A stretch of 64,000 bases of DNA. Origin: Streptomyces sp. 846.5. Its GTDB lineage: Bacteria; Actinomycetota; Actinomycetes; Streptomycetales; Streptomycetaceae. Positions 45,244 through 54,067 of this stretch are shown here, piece by piece; within the stretch, counting starts at the first letter, position 1, and each line of letters begins with the position of its first letter. The notes beneath the pieces are model-generated. The model was not told where the DNA came from. It did no database searches and saw nothing but the letters and a program-made list of their open reading frames with translations. The stretch lies in contig NZ_SOBN01000002.1 in assembly GCF_004365705.1 (NCBI RefSeq), positions 1,302,001 through 1,366,000 on the forward strand. Reading direction: 5' to 3'. The position numbers and the translations under genes were made by a program.

Positions 45244-46101
45244 TCAGCGGGTCAGGGGGGCCAGTTCGCGCCACTGATGACGGGGGAAGCCGCCGTCGGT
45301 GGTGATGACGTGCAGGGCGACGTGGTCGGCGCCCGCGTCGTGCTGGGCCTGGACACGCTTGCCGATCGCCTCCGCATCGCCCCAGGCGACGACGCTGTCG
45401 ATGAGATGGTCGCTGCCGCCGCCGGCCAGGTCGCTGTCGGTGAAGCCCTGGCGTCGCAGGCTGCGGGCGTAGTGGGCCATGCCGATGAACGGGGCGAGGA
45501 AGCCGCGGGCGGTGGTGCGGGCGGTGTCGGAGTCCGGGTCCAGGACGACGGCCTGGTAGGGCGCCAGGAAGGGGGTGGGGCCCAGTGACCGGCGGGTGGC
45601 GGCGGTGGATTCGGGGGTGGCGAGGAAGGTGTGGACGCCGCCGGTGCGCCGGGCGGCAACGTCGAGGAGTTTGGGGCCCAGTGCCGCCAGGACCCGCTCG
45701 TGCGGCGGCAGGGGTGTGGCGTAGGAGTCGAGCCGGTCGAGGTAGGCGTTCATGTCGGCCACCGGGCGGAACGGCCGGCCCGCTCCTGCTGCCGCGGCGG
45801 GGTCGCTCACCCCGAGTCCGGTGATCAGGCGCCGGCCGTAGGTCTGCTGGAGCCGGTGGTGGCCGGCGGCGACCTCGTCGGAGCCGTGCTGCCAGATGCT
45901 GAGGATGCCGGTGGCGACCGTCAGGTCGCGGGTGGCCTTGAGCAGGCGTTCGCTGTCGCCGAGGACATCGCCGCCGCCCAGCCCGGGTATCCACAGGGCT
46001 CCGTAGCCCAACTCATCGAGTTCGGCAGCCCGTTCGCTGATCTCGCCACGGTCGCCGAGGCGCAGCTCCACGCTCCAGATTCCTGCACGTCCCACGTTCA
46101 T
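45244..46101 (-). CDS. LLM-class F420-dependent oxidoreductase
   Basis: A 285-aa luciferase-like TIM-barrel protein starting at ATG 46101 (longer frame to 46215 rejected as Pro-rich). It has the family pattern RAAELDELGYGALWIPG and RLITGLGVSD. Actinomycete members with this layout use F420. It is downstream of an SDR gene and a strong hairpin separates them, so it may have its own promoter. Substrate not evident. Confidence 0.85.
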   Translation of the reverse strand: MNVGRAGIWSVELRLGDRGEISERAAELDELGYGALWIPGLGGGDVLGDSERLLKATRDLTVATGILSIWQHGSDEVAAGHHRLQQTYGRRLITGLGVSDPAAAAGAGRPFRPVADMNAYLDRLDSYATPLPPHERVLAALGPKLLDVAARRTGGVHTFLATPESTAATRRSLGPTPFLAPYQAVVLDPDSDTARTTARGFLAPFIGMAHYARSLRRQGFTDSDLAGGGSDHLIDSVVAWGDAEAIGKRVQAQHDAGADHVALHVITTDGGFPRHQWRELAPLTR

Positions 46102-46174
46102 GCCGCATGCTCCTCGCGCTCGGTGCGCCGTTGTCTGTCGCAGGGGGTGGTGATGGACCCGGCAAGGGGCCGGA

Positions 46175-46219
46175 GCCGGTGCCGGTGGCCCGGGTGTCAC
46201 CGGACGCACCGGCACCGGC
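46175..46219 (-). terminator. Strong inverted repeat after the SDR gene
   Basis: GCCGGTGCCGGTG (46175-46187) is the exact inverse complement of 46207-46219, giving a 13-bp stem with a 19-base loop. It lies 20 bp beyond the SDR stop (46239) on the minus strand and before the LLM gene, so it probably terminates the SDR transcript. Confidence 0.55.
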
Positions 46220-46238
46220 CGGCCGGGCCGGCCGGGAG

Positions 46239-46988
46239 TCAGACCTGGTTCATGCCGCCGTCGACGTCGAGGTTGGCTCCGGTGATGAAGCTGCTGCTGT
46301 CGGTGGCGAGGAAGAGGACCGCGTCGGCGATCTCCTGGGGGCGGCCCATCCGGCCGAGCGGGACCTGGCTGGCGAGGAAGGTCTTCAGGCCGGCTGCCTG
46401 CTCCTCGTCGGGGGCCAGGCCGGTGATCCCAGGGGTGTCGATCGGTCCCGGGGTGATGGAGTTGACGCGGATTGCGCGGCCCTTCAGCTCGTTGGCCCAG
46501 GTGCGGGTGAAGGAACGCACCGCGGCCTTGGAGGCGGCGTAGACGCCGAACGCCTCGGTGCCGGTGGTGGCGGTGGTGGAGGAGGGCACGATGACCGAGG
46601 CGCCGTCGTTGAGCAGCGGCAGTGCCTTCTGCACGGTGAACAGCAGTCCGCGGACGTTGATGCCGAAGGTCTGGTCGAAGTGCTCCTCGGTGACCTGCTC
46701 CAGGCTGGCGAACGCACCGCCGCCGGCGTTGGCGAACAGCACGTCGATCCGCCGGCCCTGGCCGCGCACAGTCTCGTAGAGGCGGTCCAGGTCCGCGAGG
46801 ACCGCGACATCGCCCTGGACCCCGGTCGAGCCGTGGCCGATGGCCTCGACGGCCGCGTCAAGCTCCGGCTTGCGCCGCCCGGTGACGAAGACGTGGGCGC
46901 CCTCCTCTGCCAGACGCTTCGCGGCGGCCAGGCCGATTCCGGTGGTGCCGCCGGTGACGATCGCGGTCTTGCCTTCAAGCTGTCCCAT
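46239..46988 (-). CDS. SDR-family oxidoreductase (TetR-controlled)
   Basis: A 249-aa classical SDR: TGGTTGIG cofactor motif, NAGGG, active site VYAASKAAVRS and C-terminal FITGANLDVDGGMNQV. It is divergent from a TetR gene, and the shared control region carries two copies of the TACCG-NN-CGGTA palindrome, so it is the probable target of that repressor. Such TetR/SDR pairs often answer toxic small molecules. Substrate unknown. Confidence 0.9.
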   Translation of the reverse strand: MGQLEGKTAIVTGGTTGIGLAAAKRLAEEGAHVFVTGRRKPELDAAVEAIGHGSTGVQGDVAVLADLDRLYETVRGQGRRIDVLFANAGGGAFASLEQVTEEHFDQTFGINVRGLLFTVQKALPLLNDGASVIVPSSTTATTGTEAFGVYAASKAAVRSFTRTWANELKGRAIRVNSITPGPIDTPGITGLAPDEEQAAGLKTFLASQVPLGRMGRPQEIADAVLFLATDSSSFITGANLDVDGGMNQV

Positions 46989-47078
46989 GATGGTTCATCT
47001 CCTCATTCTCAGGTTCGGTTCTGGCATCGGGCACGGCCGTGCCGTTGCCGATCCAGTCGTTGATCTGCAAAAACTTCT

Positions 47079-47092
47079 GTATCGATCGGTAC
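47079..47092. promoter_or_regulatory. TetR operator, SDR-proximal copy
   Basis: GTATCGATCGGTAC, one half-site slightly degenerate. It is identical to the site at 48658-48671 near the second TetR gene. Located about 90 bp upstream of the SDR start. Confidence 0.55.
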
Positions 47093-47125
47093 TGAAATGG
47101 ACCGTAGCACATCCCGGCCGCCTTG

Positions 47126-47141
47126 AGTACCGAACGGTACT
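47126..47141. promoter_or_regulatory. TetR operator, tetR-proximal copy
   Basis: AGTACCGAACGGTACT has perfect 7-bp arms around AA. It lies just upstream of a -10-like TATACT (47150-47155), six bases before the ATG at 47162, so transcription may be nearly leaderless and autorepressed. Its start is 47 bp from the other copy. Confidence 0.6.
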
Positions 47142-47161
47142 GATATGGGTATACTGGGGGC

Positions 47162-47782
47162 ATGGACGGAAAGCAGCAGCAGACGGTGATGGGCAGGCCG
47201 AGGGGCTTCGACGCCGACGAGGCGCTGGAGCGCGCGCTGCTGGTCTTCTGGGAGCAGGGCTACGAGGGCGCGACCCTCACCGACCTGACCAAGGCCATGG
47301 GCATCACGCGCACCAGCATGTACGCGGCCTACGGCAACAAGGAGGAACTGTTCCGCAAGGCCCTGGCCCGCTACACCCAGGGGCCGGCGAGCTACGTGTT
47401 CAGGGCGCTGGAGGAGCCGACCGCCAAGGCGGTGGCGCAGGCGCTGCTCAACGGCGCCGTCCGGGCGACGACCCGGCCGGACCGCCCGGCGGGGTGCCTG
47501 GGTGTGCAGGGCGCGCTGGCCGCCGGCGAGCCCGCGCAAGGAGCCCAGCAGGCGCTGGTCGACTGGCGCCAGGGCGGCGGGGAGGCCATTCGCGAGCGCT
47601 TCGAGAAGGCGGTCGCCGACGGCGATCTCCCCATCGGCAGCGACCCCGCGCACCTGACCCGGTATGTCACTACGTTCGCCTACGGCATCTCCGTCCAGGC
47701 GGCCACCGGCGTCTGCCGCGAGGACCTCCAGCAGGTCGCCGACGCGGCACTCCTCAATTGGCCCCCGACGCCCCCCGCCTGA
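47162..47782 (+). CDS. TetR-family transcriptional regulator (paralogue A)
   Basis: A 206-aa repressor. N-terminal helix-turn-helix residues about 25-60 (YEGATLTDLTKAMGITRTSM, then YAAYGNKEELF), C-terminal ligand domain with CLGVQGALAAGEP, a pattern of the AcrR-type group that senses small electrophiles. It shares the SDR control region in divergent orientation. It is a close paralogue of the regulator at 48694. Confidence 0.9.
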   Translation: MDGKQQQTVMGRPRGFDADEALERALLVFWEQGYEGATLTDLTKAMGITRTSMYAAYGNKEELFRKALARYTQGPASYVFRALEEPTAKAVAQALLNGAVRATTRPDRPAGCLGVQGALAAGEPAQGAQQALVDWRQGGGEAIRERFEKAVADGDLPIGSDPAHLTRYVTTFAYGISVQAATGVCREDLQQVADAALLNWPPTPPA

Positions 47783-47825
47783 TGCGCGGCGTGCGACACG
47801 AGCCGTTATTCCGCCGGCGAGGCGG

Positions 47826-48533
47826 TCAGACCATCGGGTTGCCGTTGATGCTCTCCGCGGCGGGGACCTCGTCCTGAATGACGTCCCAGTGCTCGGCGAT
47901 CCGACCGTCCTCGATGCGGAAGACGTCGGCGATGACGACCGGCTGCACCGACCAGCCCAGGACCCGGCTGTGCGCGATCACCAGGTCGCCCTGCGCGACG
48001 ATACGGTGCGGCTGCCAGGAGAAGCCGGTCAGCGCCCCTGCGGCGGCCCGCAGGGCGTCGAGGCCGTTGGGCAGGGTCGGGTTGTGCTGGACGTAGGGCG
48101 CCTTCCAGTAGCGGTCGATCGCGGTGCCGTCGCCGAGTTCGAACAGCTCGTGCATGGCGGTACGGACCAGCTTCTCGTGGTCCATCCCCCGTACTGCCGC
48201 GGCGGCGGCCTCGTCCAGGGGCGTGATGGTTCCGGACAGTTCATGGAAGGTGCCGTCCGGCAGGGTGGCACGGGAGTGCAGGACGCCGCGGGTGAAGTCC
48301 TCGAAATGGGTGACGGTGGCGCCCGAAGCCTCCTGCCAGGAGGTGAAGTAGAGCCCGGGGCCGACTTCGCGCATGGTCGTCACGACGGTCTCCCGGTGGC
48401 CCGCGCCGACCAGTGCAGCGCCGTCCCGCACCGCGAAGGTGAGCCGGTCGGCCGCCTCGAAGTGCAACTCGACGACGAGGACGCCGAGGTCGGCGAGGAA
48501 GCGGTGGCCGATGATCTGCCACGACGAGGACAT
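47826..48533 (-). CDS. MoaF-like / SnoaL-like two-domain protein
   Basis: A 235-aa protein from ATG 48533. Residues about 1-105 resemble the MoaF-type calycin domain (FTSWQEASGATVTHFEDF); residues about 115-235 are a SnoaL/NTF2-like domain (YWKAPYVQHNPTLPNGLDAL, RIEDGRIAEHWDVIQ). It runs convergently to TetR A and divergent from TetR B, whose paired operators lie upstream, so TetR B is the likely regulator. SnoaL-type domains often act in small-molecule turnover; the function is unknown. Confidence 0.8.
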   Translation of the reverse strand: MSSSWQIIGHRFLADLGVLVVELHFEAADRLTFAVRDGAALVGAGHRETVVTTMREVGPGLYFTSWQEASGATVTHFEDFTRGVLHSRATLPDGTFHELSGTITPLDEAAAAAVRGMDHEKLVRTAMHELFELGDGTAIDRYWKAPYVQHNPTLPNGLDALRAAAGALTGFSWQPHRIVAQGDLVIAHSRVLGWSVQPVVIADVFRIEDGRIAEHWDVIQDEVPAAESINGNPMV

Positions 48534-48610
48534 GGACACTCCAGGAGGTTGCGGACCGGCGGGGCAGTCCCCCGCTGCGGCGAGAGGGGAAGCGGCGATC
48601 GGCAAATTAT

Positions 48611-48624
48611 GTACCGTCCGGTAC
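48611..48624. promoter_or_regulatory. TetR operator, target-proximal copy (second locus)
   Basis: GTACCGTCCGGTAC, perfect 6-bp arms around TC, about 80 bp upstream of the MoaF/SnoaL gene. Its start is 47 bp from the next copy, the same spacing as at the first TetR locus. Confidence 0.6.
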
Positions 48625-48657
48625 TGAAGTGAAGGCAGCACGGGCCTCGCTCATTGT

Positions 48658-48671
48658 GTATCGATCGGTAC
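48658..48671. promoter_or_regulatory. TetR operator, tetR-proximal copy (second locus)
   Basis: GTATCGATCGGTAC, the same 14-mer as at 47079-47092, placed just upstream of the second TetR start. Confidence 0.55.
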
Positions 48672-48693
48672 TGATATGTGTATCGTGGTGGCC

Positions 48694-49326
48694 ATGGGTA
48701 CCAACACGTCACCGGAGATCGGAAGGCCGCGCGGCTTCGACGCCGACCGGGCGCTGGAGCGAGCGATGCTGGTCTTCTGGCGGCACGGCTACGAAGGCGC
48801 CACCCTCGCCGACCTGACCGCGGCTATGGGCATCAGCCGTACCAGCATGTTCGCGGCCTACGGCAACAAGCGCCGGCTCTTCGAACTCGCCCTGGCCCGC
48901 TACGCGCAAACGGTCATGGCCTACGCGGGCCGGGCGCTGCAAGCCCCAACCGCCCGCGAGGTCGCGGAGACCTTCCTGCGCGACAACGTCGTGGCCATCA
49001 CCGCCCACGGCCGGCCACCAGGCTGCTTCTCCGTGCAGGGCGGCCTGTCCTGCGGGCCGGGCAACGCCGAGGTCTCCGAGACCCTGGCCCGTTCCCGCCG
49101 GAGCGGGGAGAAGGCCATGGCCCAGCGGTTCCGCCATGCCGCCGCCGAGGGCGATCTCGCCCCGGGGGACAGCCCGCACGACCTCGCCCGCTACATCATG
49201 GCCGTCGCCGAGGGCCTGTCGGTGCACGCCGCCGCCGGCTCCAGCCGCGAAGACCTCACAAGGGCCGCCGACATCGCCCTGCGCGCCTTCCCGCCCCCCG
49301 CGAACCGACGGTCTCTGGCAGGCTGA
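48694..49326 (+). CDS. TetR-family transcriptional regulator (paralogue B)
   Basis: A 210-aa repressor from ATG 48694, chosen because aligning the leader with that of paralogue A puts the start here; an ATG at 48676 would lie inside the promoter. Helix-turn-helix YEGATLADLTAAMGISRTSM is nearly the same as in paralogue A, and the ligand domain keeps CFSVQGGLSCGP. The recognition helix is shared, so both proteins probably bind the same operators. Confidence 0.88.
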   Translation: MGTNTSPEIGRPRGFDADRALERAMLVFWRHGYEGATLADLTAAMGISRTSMFAAYGNKRRLFELALARYAQTVMAYAGRALQAPTAREVAETFLRDNVVAITAHGRPPGCFSVQGGLSCGPGNAEVSETLARSRRSGEKAMAQRFRHAAAEGDLAPGDSPHDLARYIMAVAEGLSVHAAAGSSREDLTRAADIALRAFPPPANRRSLAG

Positions 49327-49449
49327 CCCCGCACGAGGAACGCCGCACCGCCCCGACCCCCGCTTCCGGTGCCCGGCCCTCGGCCCAGGCGGGCCGCCGG
49401 ACACCATGAGCGCTCGCATGTGAACAGGTACCAGCCGGCCGGAGGGGCG

Positions 49450-52338
49450 ATGGCCCAGGAGCAGATACAGTTCGCGGTCCTGGGGGCCGTTGGGGTGTGG
49501 CGGGACGGCGTGGAGGTGACGCCGAGGCTTCCGCAGCGATGCACAGTCCTGGCCCTGCTCCTCACCGCGGCAGGCCGGCCGGTCAGTACGCAGGAGATCA
49601 CCGAACTCCTGTGGGGGGACCAGCCGCCCGCCAGCGCGGCCAACATCATCCACCGGCACATCGGGATGCTGCGCCGGATCCTCGAACCCGGCCTGCCGCC
49701 GCGCGGCCATGGGCGCTGGCTGCTGCCGGCCCCTGGCGGCTACCGGCTCCACACACGGGCGGACAACCTGGACCTCCTGAAGTTCAGGGAACTGGCCGAC
49801 CAGGCATCGGGCGAGGCCGACGACGTTTCAGCCGATCGCCGCATCGACCTGTTCACCACTGCCCTCGGGCAGTGGAAGGGCCGGGCGGCAGACGGTCTGC
49901 CCGCCGACATCCGCGGAGACGCGGTCTTCACCGCCCTGGAGCAGGAGCGGTCGGACGTCGTCAAGGCGGCAGCCGACCTGGCCCTGGCCCGCGGCGCCGC
50001 GGCCCGCGTCCTGCCCTTCCTTCAGATCGCGGCGAACCAGCAGCCGTTCGACGAGGGCCTGCAGGCCCGCCTGATCCTTTCGCTCGCCGCGACCGGCCGC
50101 CAGGCGCAAGCCCTGGAGGCCTATGCCGGCACCTACTCCCGGCTCGCAGACGAACTCGGGGTCGCCCCCGGGCCGGAACTGCGCGACGCCCACCAACGGG
50201 TGCTCGACGGCCATCGGCCCGCAGATCCACGGCCCGCACCCGACCGCCCGGCCGACACAGGGCCCGAAGGCCCACAACCGACGTCGGCCGGCCCGCCTGC
50301 CCAACTCCCCGCCGCACTTCGGGTGTTCACCGGACGCCGCACCGAGCTGGCACACCTGCCCGCCAACCCCGGGCCGGACGACGAGCCCCGCGGTGTCCGC
50401 ATCACAGTGATCGCCGGCATGGGCGGCATCGGCAAAACGACCCTCGCCGTCCACTACGCCCACCAGACCGCCGGCCACTACCGCGACGGGCAGCTGTATG
50501 TGAACCTCCAGGGCTTCGGTGAGGCAGGCAGCGTCATCGACCCCTCAGTGGCCGTCCGCGGGTTCCTGACGGCTCTCGGGGTGGAACCCGAGCGGCTCCC
50601 GGCGGACCTGCCCGGACAGGCAGCCCTGTACCGGAGCCTGCTGGCCGGACGCCGGGTCCTGATCCTGCTGGACAACGCCCGGGACGCCGAGCAGGTCCGT
50701 CCCCTCATCCCCGGCAGCCCCCGATGCCTGGTCCTGATCACCAGCCGCAACCGGATGTCCGCCCTGATCGCCGCAGGCGCCCGGCTCCTGCCCCTGGGCC
50801 CGCTGCCCGCAGCCGACGCCCGCCAAGCCCTCACCCTGCGGCTGGGAACCGCACGCACCGCCGCCGACCCCGCAGCGGTCGACGACATCATCACCCTGTG
50901 CGGCGCACTGCCTCTGGGCCTGGCCCTGGTCGCGGCACGCGCCGCAGCCCACCCCGGCTTCCCCCTCAGCGCGATCGCCGCCGAGCTGCGACACACCCAC
51001 GGCACCCTGGACGCCTTCACCAACCCCGACAGCAGCGCCGACATCCGCTCGGTCTTCTCCTGGTCCTACCACGCACTCACCCCCGAAGCGGCCCGCCTCT
51101 TCCGGCTCCTGGCCCTGCACCCGGGCCCCGACATCACCAGGCCGGCCGCCGCCAGCCTCGCCGCCCGACCGACCGGCCAAACGCGCGAACTGCTCGACGA
51201 ACTCGCCCACGCGCACCTGCTAACCGAACACGCCCCCGGCCGCTTCGCCCCCCACGACCTGCTGCGCACCTACGCGGGCGAACTCGCCCTGCACCACGAC
51301 CGCGACGTCCAGCGGCACGCCGCGGTGAACCGGGTGATCGACCACTACCAGCACAGCGCCCACAACCACGCCCGGATCCTGCAGCCGCACGCCGACCCCA
51401 TCCCCACCGACCCCCCGCTACCGGCAGTACGGCCCGAACCCGTCACCGAACCCGAGCAGGTACCCGCCTGGTTCGCGGCCGAGCAGTCCGTCCTGCAACA
51501 GACCGCCGCCCTCGCCCTCGCCCTCGGAGCCGACACCCAGGCATGGCACCTGGCCACCAGCCTGGCCACCTTCCTGGCCCGGCAAGGACACTGGCCCGAC
51601 TTCGTCAGCGTCCTCGGGACCGCCCTGACCGCATCCGAGCGGTCAGGGCACCACCTCGCCGAGGCCCGAACCCGCGTCAGCCTGTCCAACGCCTGCGGCC
51701 ACCTCGGGCGCAACGAGGAAGCCCTCAGCCACCTGGCCCGTTCCCTTCAGCTCTACACCACCGCCGGCGACACCAACGGCCAAGCCACCACCCACCTGAA
51801 CTACGCGTTCATCCTCGGCGGCGGCGCCCTCGCACAAGCCGAACCCCACCGGTACACCGAAGCCCTCGCGCACTGCGACGCCGCCCTGGCCCTCTACGAG
51901 AAAACCGGCAACCGGTCACGGCAAGGGCGGGCACTCCAGGCAGCAGCCCTCTACCACGCTCGCCTGGGGCGTTACGAGCAAGGGCTGAACGCCGCCGAAC
52001 AGGCTCTACAGCTCCACCAGGAAACGGACGACCACCGCATCATCCCCGCCACCCTCGACACCATCGCCGGAATCCACCAGGACCTGGGAGACATCCCGCA
52101 GGCCATCGCCACCTATGAACACGCCCTCGCAGCGATCCAGCACGTCAGCGGCGCACCCCACGAGGCCGGCTACACGCTCACCCACCTCGGCGACGCCCAC
52201 CGCACCTCCGGCAACCACCAAGCCGCCCGCACCGCCTGGCACCAGGCCCTCGCCCTCTTCGCCGAAGCCCACAACACCGAAGCAGAACAGATCCGCACCA
52301 GACTGCGCGCCCTGGACAGCGACCACCGCACCCCCTGA
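49450..52338 (+). CDS. AfsR-like SARP regulator with NB-ARC and TPR domains
   Basis: A 962-aa multidomain activator. Residues 1-95: OmpR-type winged helix; 100-245: bacterial transcriptional activator domain; about 300-560: NB-ARC ATPase with P-loop GMGGIGKTTLA and hydrophobic RVLILLDNARD; about 680-950: tetratricopeptide repeats (RYTEALAHCDAALALYEKTG, RYEQGLNAAEQALQLHQETD). ATG 49450 follows GGAGGGG. Such proteins switch on secondary-metabolite clusters, but none is visible in this window. The next gene to the right is a relic, so its target is probably distant. Confidence 0.9.
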   Translation: MAQEQIQFAVLGAVGVWRDGVEVTPRLPQRCTVLALLLTAAGRPVSTQEITELLWGDQPPASAANIIHRHIGMLRRILEPGLPPRGHGRWLLPAPGGYRLHTRADNLDLLKFRELADQASGEADDVSADRRIDLFTTALGQWKGRAADGLPADIRGDAVFTALEQERSDVVKAAADLALARGAAARVLPFLQIAANQQPFDEGLQARLILSLAATGRQAQALEAYAGTYSRLADELGVAPGPELRDAHQRVLDGHRPADPRPAPDRPADTGPEGPQPTSAGPPAQLPAALRVFTGRRTELAHLPANPGPDDEPRGVRITVIAGMGGIGKTTLAVHYAHQTAGHYRDGQLYVNLQGFGEAGSVIDPSVAVRGFLTALGVEPERLPADLPGQAALYRSLLAGRRVLILLDNARDAEQVRPLIPGSPRCLVLITSRNRMSALIAAGARLLPLGPLPAADARQALTLRLGTARTAADPAAVDDIITLCGALPLGLALVAARAAAHPGFPLSAIAAELRHTHGTLDAFTNPDSSADIRSVFSWSYHALTPEAARLFRLLALHPGPDITRPAAASLAARPTGQTRELLDELAHAHLLTEHAPGRFAPHDLLRTYAGELALHHDRDVQRHAAVNRVIDHYQHSAHNHARILQPHADPIPTDPPLPAVRPEPVTEPEQVPAWFAAEQSVLQQTAALALALGADTQAWHLATSLATFLARQGHWPDFVSVLGTALTASERSGHHLAEARTRVSLSNACGHLGRNEEALSHLARSLQLYTTAGDTNGQATTHLNYAFILGGGALAQAEPHRYTEALAHCDAALALYEKTGNRSRQGRALQAAALYHARLGRYEQGLNAAEQALQLHQETDDHRIIPATLDTIAGIHQDLGDIPQAIATYEHALAAIQHVSGAPHEAGYTLTHLGDAHRTSGNHQAARTAWHQALALFAEAHNTEAEQIRTRLRALDSDHRTP

Positions 52339-52496
52339 TCCCGCAGGCGCAGCACCGGAGGAACCACAGCCCCGGAACTGCGCCGCACAGCCATGCGGTG
52401 CGCACACGGTGGCTGACGTCCAACCTGCCGCTACCCGAGCCGGGCCGCTGCCACCGGCCGGGCGGGGAATGCAGTGGCGCACCCCCGCCCAGCGGA

Positions 52497-52616
52497 TCAG
52501 TAGGGCAGAGACACGTCGCGGACGTCGTACTCGTAACCCGACGTGTAGTCGTACCAGCGGACGTACCAGTAACCCTCCGGAGTCGGCAGGGTCACGGCCC
52601 AAGAGTGATACTCAGA
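52497..52616 (-). pseudogene. Small secreted-protein gene truncated by IS630
   Basis: Leftward frame ending at TGA 52497-52499 reads YHSWAVTLPTPEGYWYVRWY and ends DVSLPY. It resembles the end of the intact secreted protein at 56090 (YHSWAINVPSATGYILYIWD). The frame is lost where the IS630 left repeat begins, so the 5' part was removed or displaced by the insertion. Confidence 0.6.
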
Positions 52617-53780
52617 TTGAACCCGCAGCGTCGCCTTGGGTGGTGACGGTTCATGATCCTCGCGCTATGGCTGGATCATGAGGTATGCGGCAGCGGGCGG
52701 GTACACGCCCGAGGAGCAGGCCCGTCGGGAACGGTTGCGGCTGGAGGTCGCCGAGCGGTTCGTGGTGGGCGAGTCGAGTGCGCAGATCGCGCGGGATCTG
52801 CGGGTCACGCGGCGCTCGGTGGAGCGTTGGCGGGCGGCGTGGAAGCAGGGCGGGGCGCAGGCGCTGTGCTCGGCGGGGCCCGTGGCGCGGGAGCGGCTGA
52901 GCGGGCGGCAGTGGGAGAAGGTGGCTGCGCTGCTGGACGCCGGGCCCGGGGTGTGCGGTTTCGAGGACGATCAGCGCTGGACGCTGGCGCGGGTCGCTGA
53001 CCTGATCGGCCGGACCTGCCATGTCAGCTACACCCTGACCGGGGTGGGCAAGCTGCTTGACCGGCACGGTTACTCCTGGCAGGTCCCGGTGCGCCGCTCG
53101 GCGGCACGAGACGAGGAGGAGATCGCACGCTGGCGGGAGGAGACCTGGCCGGCCGTGGAAAGTCTGCCGGCGAGCTCGGCGCCTACATCTGCTTCGCCGA
53201 CGAGTCGGGGCAGGGGCTGAGCCCGCCGCGAGGCCGGACCTGGGCACGGCGCGGGGCCCGCCCGCAGGTCAGAGTGCATGTACGCAAGCGTGGGCGGGTC
53301 AACGCGCTCGGTGCGGCCTGCTATCGGCCCGGTGACAACCGGCCGCGCTTCGCCTACCGGCTGCACACCTGGCACGGCCGCAGGAAGGAGACCAAGAGCT
53401 TCACGCTGGATGAGTACCGTGCCTTCCTGACCGCGCTGCATCATCAGCTGCGCGCTCCGGTCGTGCTGGTGTGGGACAACGTCTCCACCCACAAGACGCC
53501 GGAGTTCACCGCCTGGGCCGCGCGGCGGAAGTGGCTGAAGGTGTTCTACCTGCCCAGGTATGCACCCGAGTTGAATGCCGTCGAGTGGGTCTGGTCCTGG
53601 CTCAAGCGGAGCATCGTCAACTTTCTGCTCGCCGGCATCGACGACCTCGAAGCGCTCGTCCGCTCCCGACTCAAGCGGATCCAGTACCGGCCTGACGCGA
53701 TCACTGGTTGCCTTGCCGACACCGGCCTGATCCTGCACCCGCCATGATCCTCGATCACGACGCTACGGATTCAACCTGAG
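52611..53780 (+). mobile_element. IS630-family insertion sequence
   Basis: About 1.17 kb bounded by 23-bp inverted repeats (20 of 23 match): left 52611-52633 beginning CTCAG and ending AGCGTCG, right 53758-53780. The left flank ends in TA (52609-52610), the usual IS630 target, but the right flank does not, so the copy may have recombined. It carries one transposase in two frames. Confidence 0.75.
52678..53747 (+). pseudogene. IS630 transposase split between two frames
   Basis: The first frame (52678-53220) carries the winged-helix part (VTRRSVERWRAAWKQGG). The second (homology from about 53155 to 53747) carries the DDE core: CFADESGQG, VLVWDNVSTHK and ELNAVEWVWSWLK with the final Glu. The switch lies close to GGAAAG at about 53157, so it could be either a damaging indel or a programmed frameshift as used by some IS630 elements. 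Confidence 0.75.
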
Positions 53781-54067
53781 TCATTCAGCGGCCCTTCGGG
53801 CCTCGCGGTGGGACGGGAAAATCGGGGGCGTCGTCGGCGTTTGTGCCCCTGCCACGCACGGGGAACGGCAGCATGGTTGTCGTCCGTTCCGGATGACTCC
53901 GGATCTACTCTGGTGCCTGTGAGCCCGCACCTGAGTCTGGTGGCGGAGGGCGGCCACGGGAACCGTGGATTGTTGCCACGAGCACGAGCGTCAGATTGCA
54001 TGCTGACCCCAGCCCTCCCCGGAGCGGTGTCCGACCGACTGCCGAGGCAACCCCGGAGGGGTGGGAG
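53781..54067 (+). ncRNA. IS110 leader, candidate bridge-RNA region
   Basis: These 287 bp between the IS630 end and the IS110 transposase have no supported gene and hold several short inverted repeats (GGCCCTTCGGGCC near 53789; GGCCACGGGAACCGTGG near 53950). IS110 members encode a guide-like bridge RNA in the non-coding left end. The call rests on position and element class, not on a fold. Confidence 0.35.

Noticed and set aside
44021..45994. A 657-codon minus-strand frame across the hydrolase and LLM genes
   Set aside because: Shadow of two supported genes on the same strand in another frame; Arg/Pro/His-rich with no motif.
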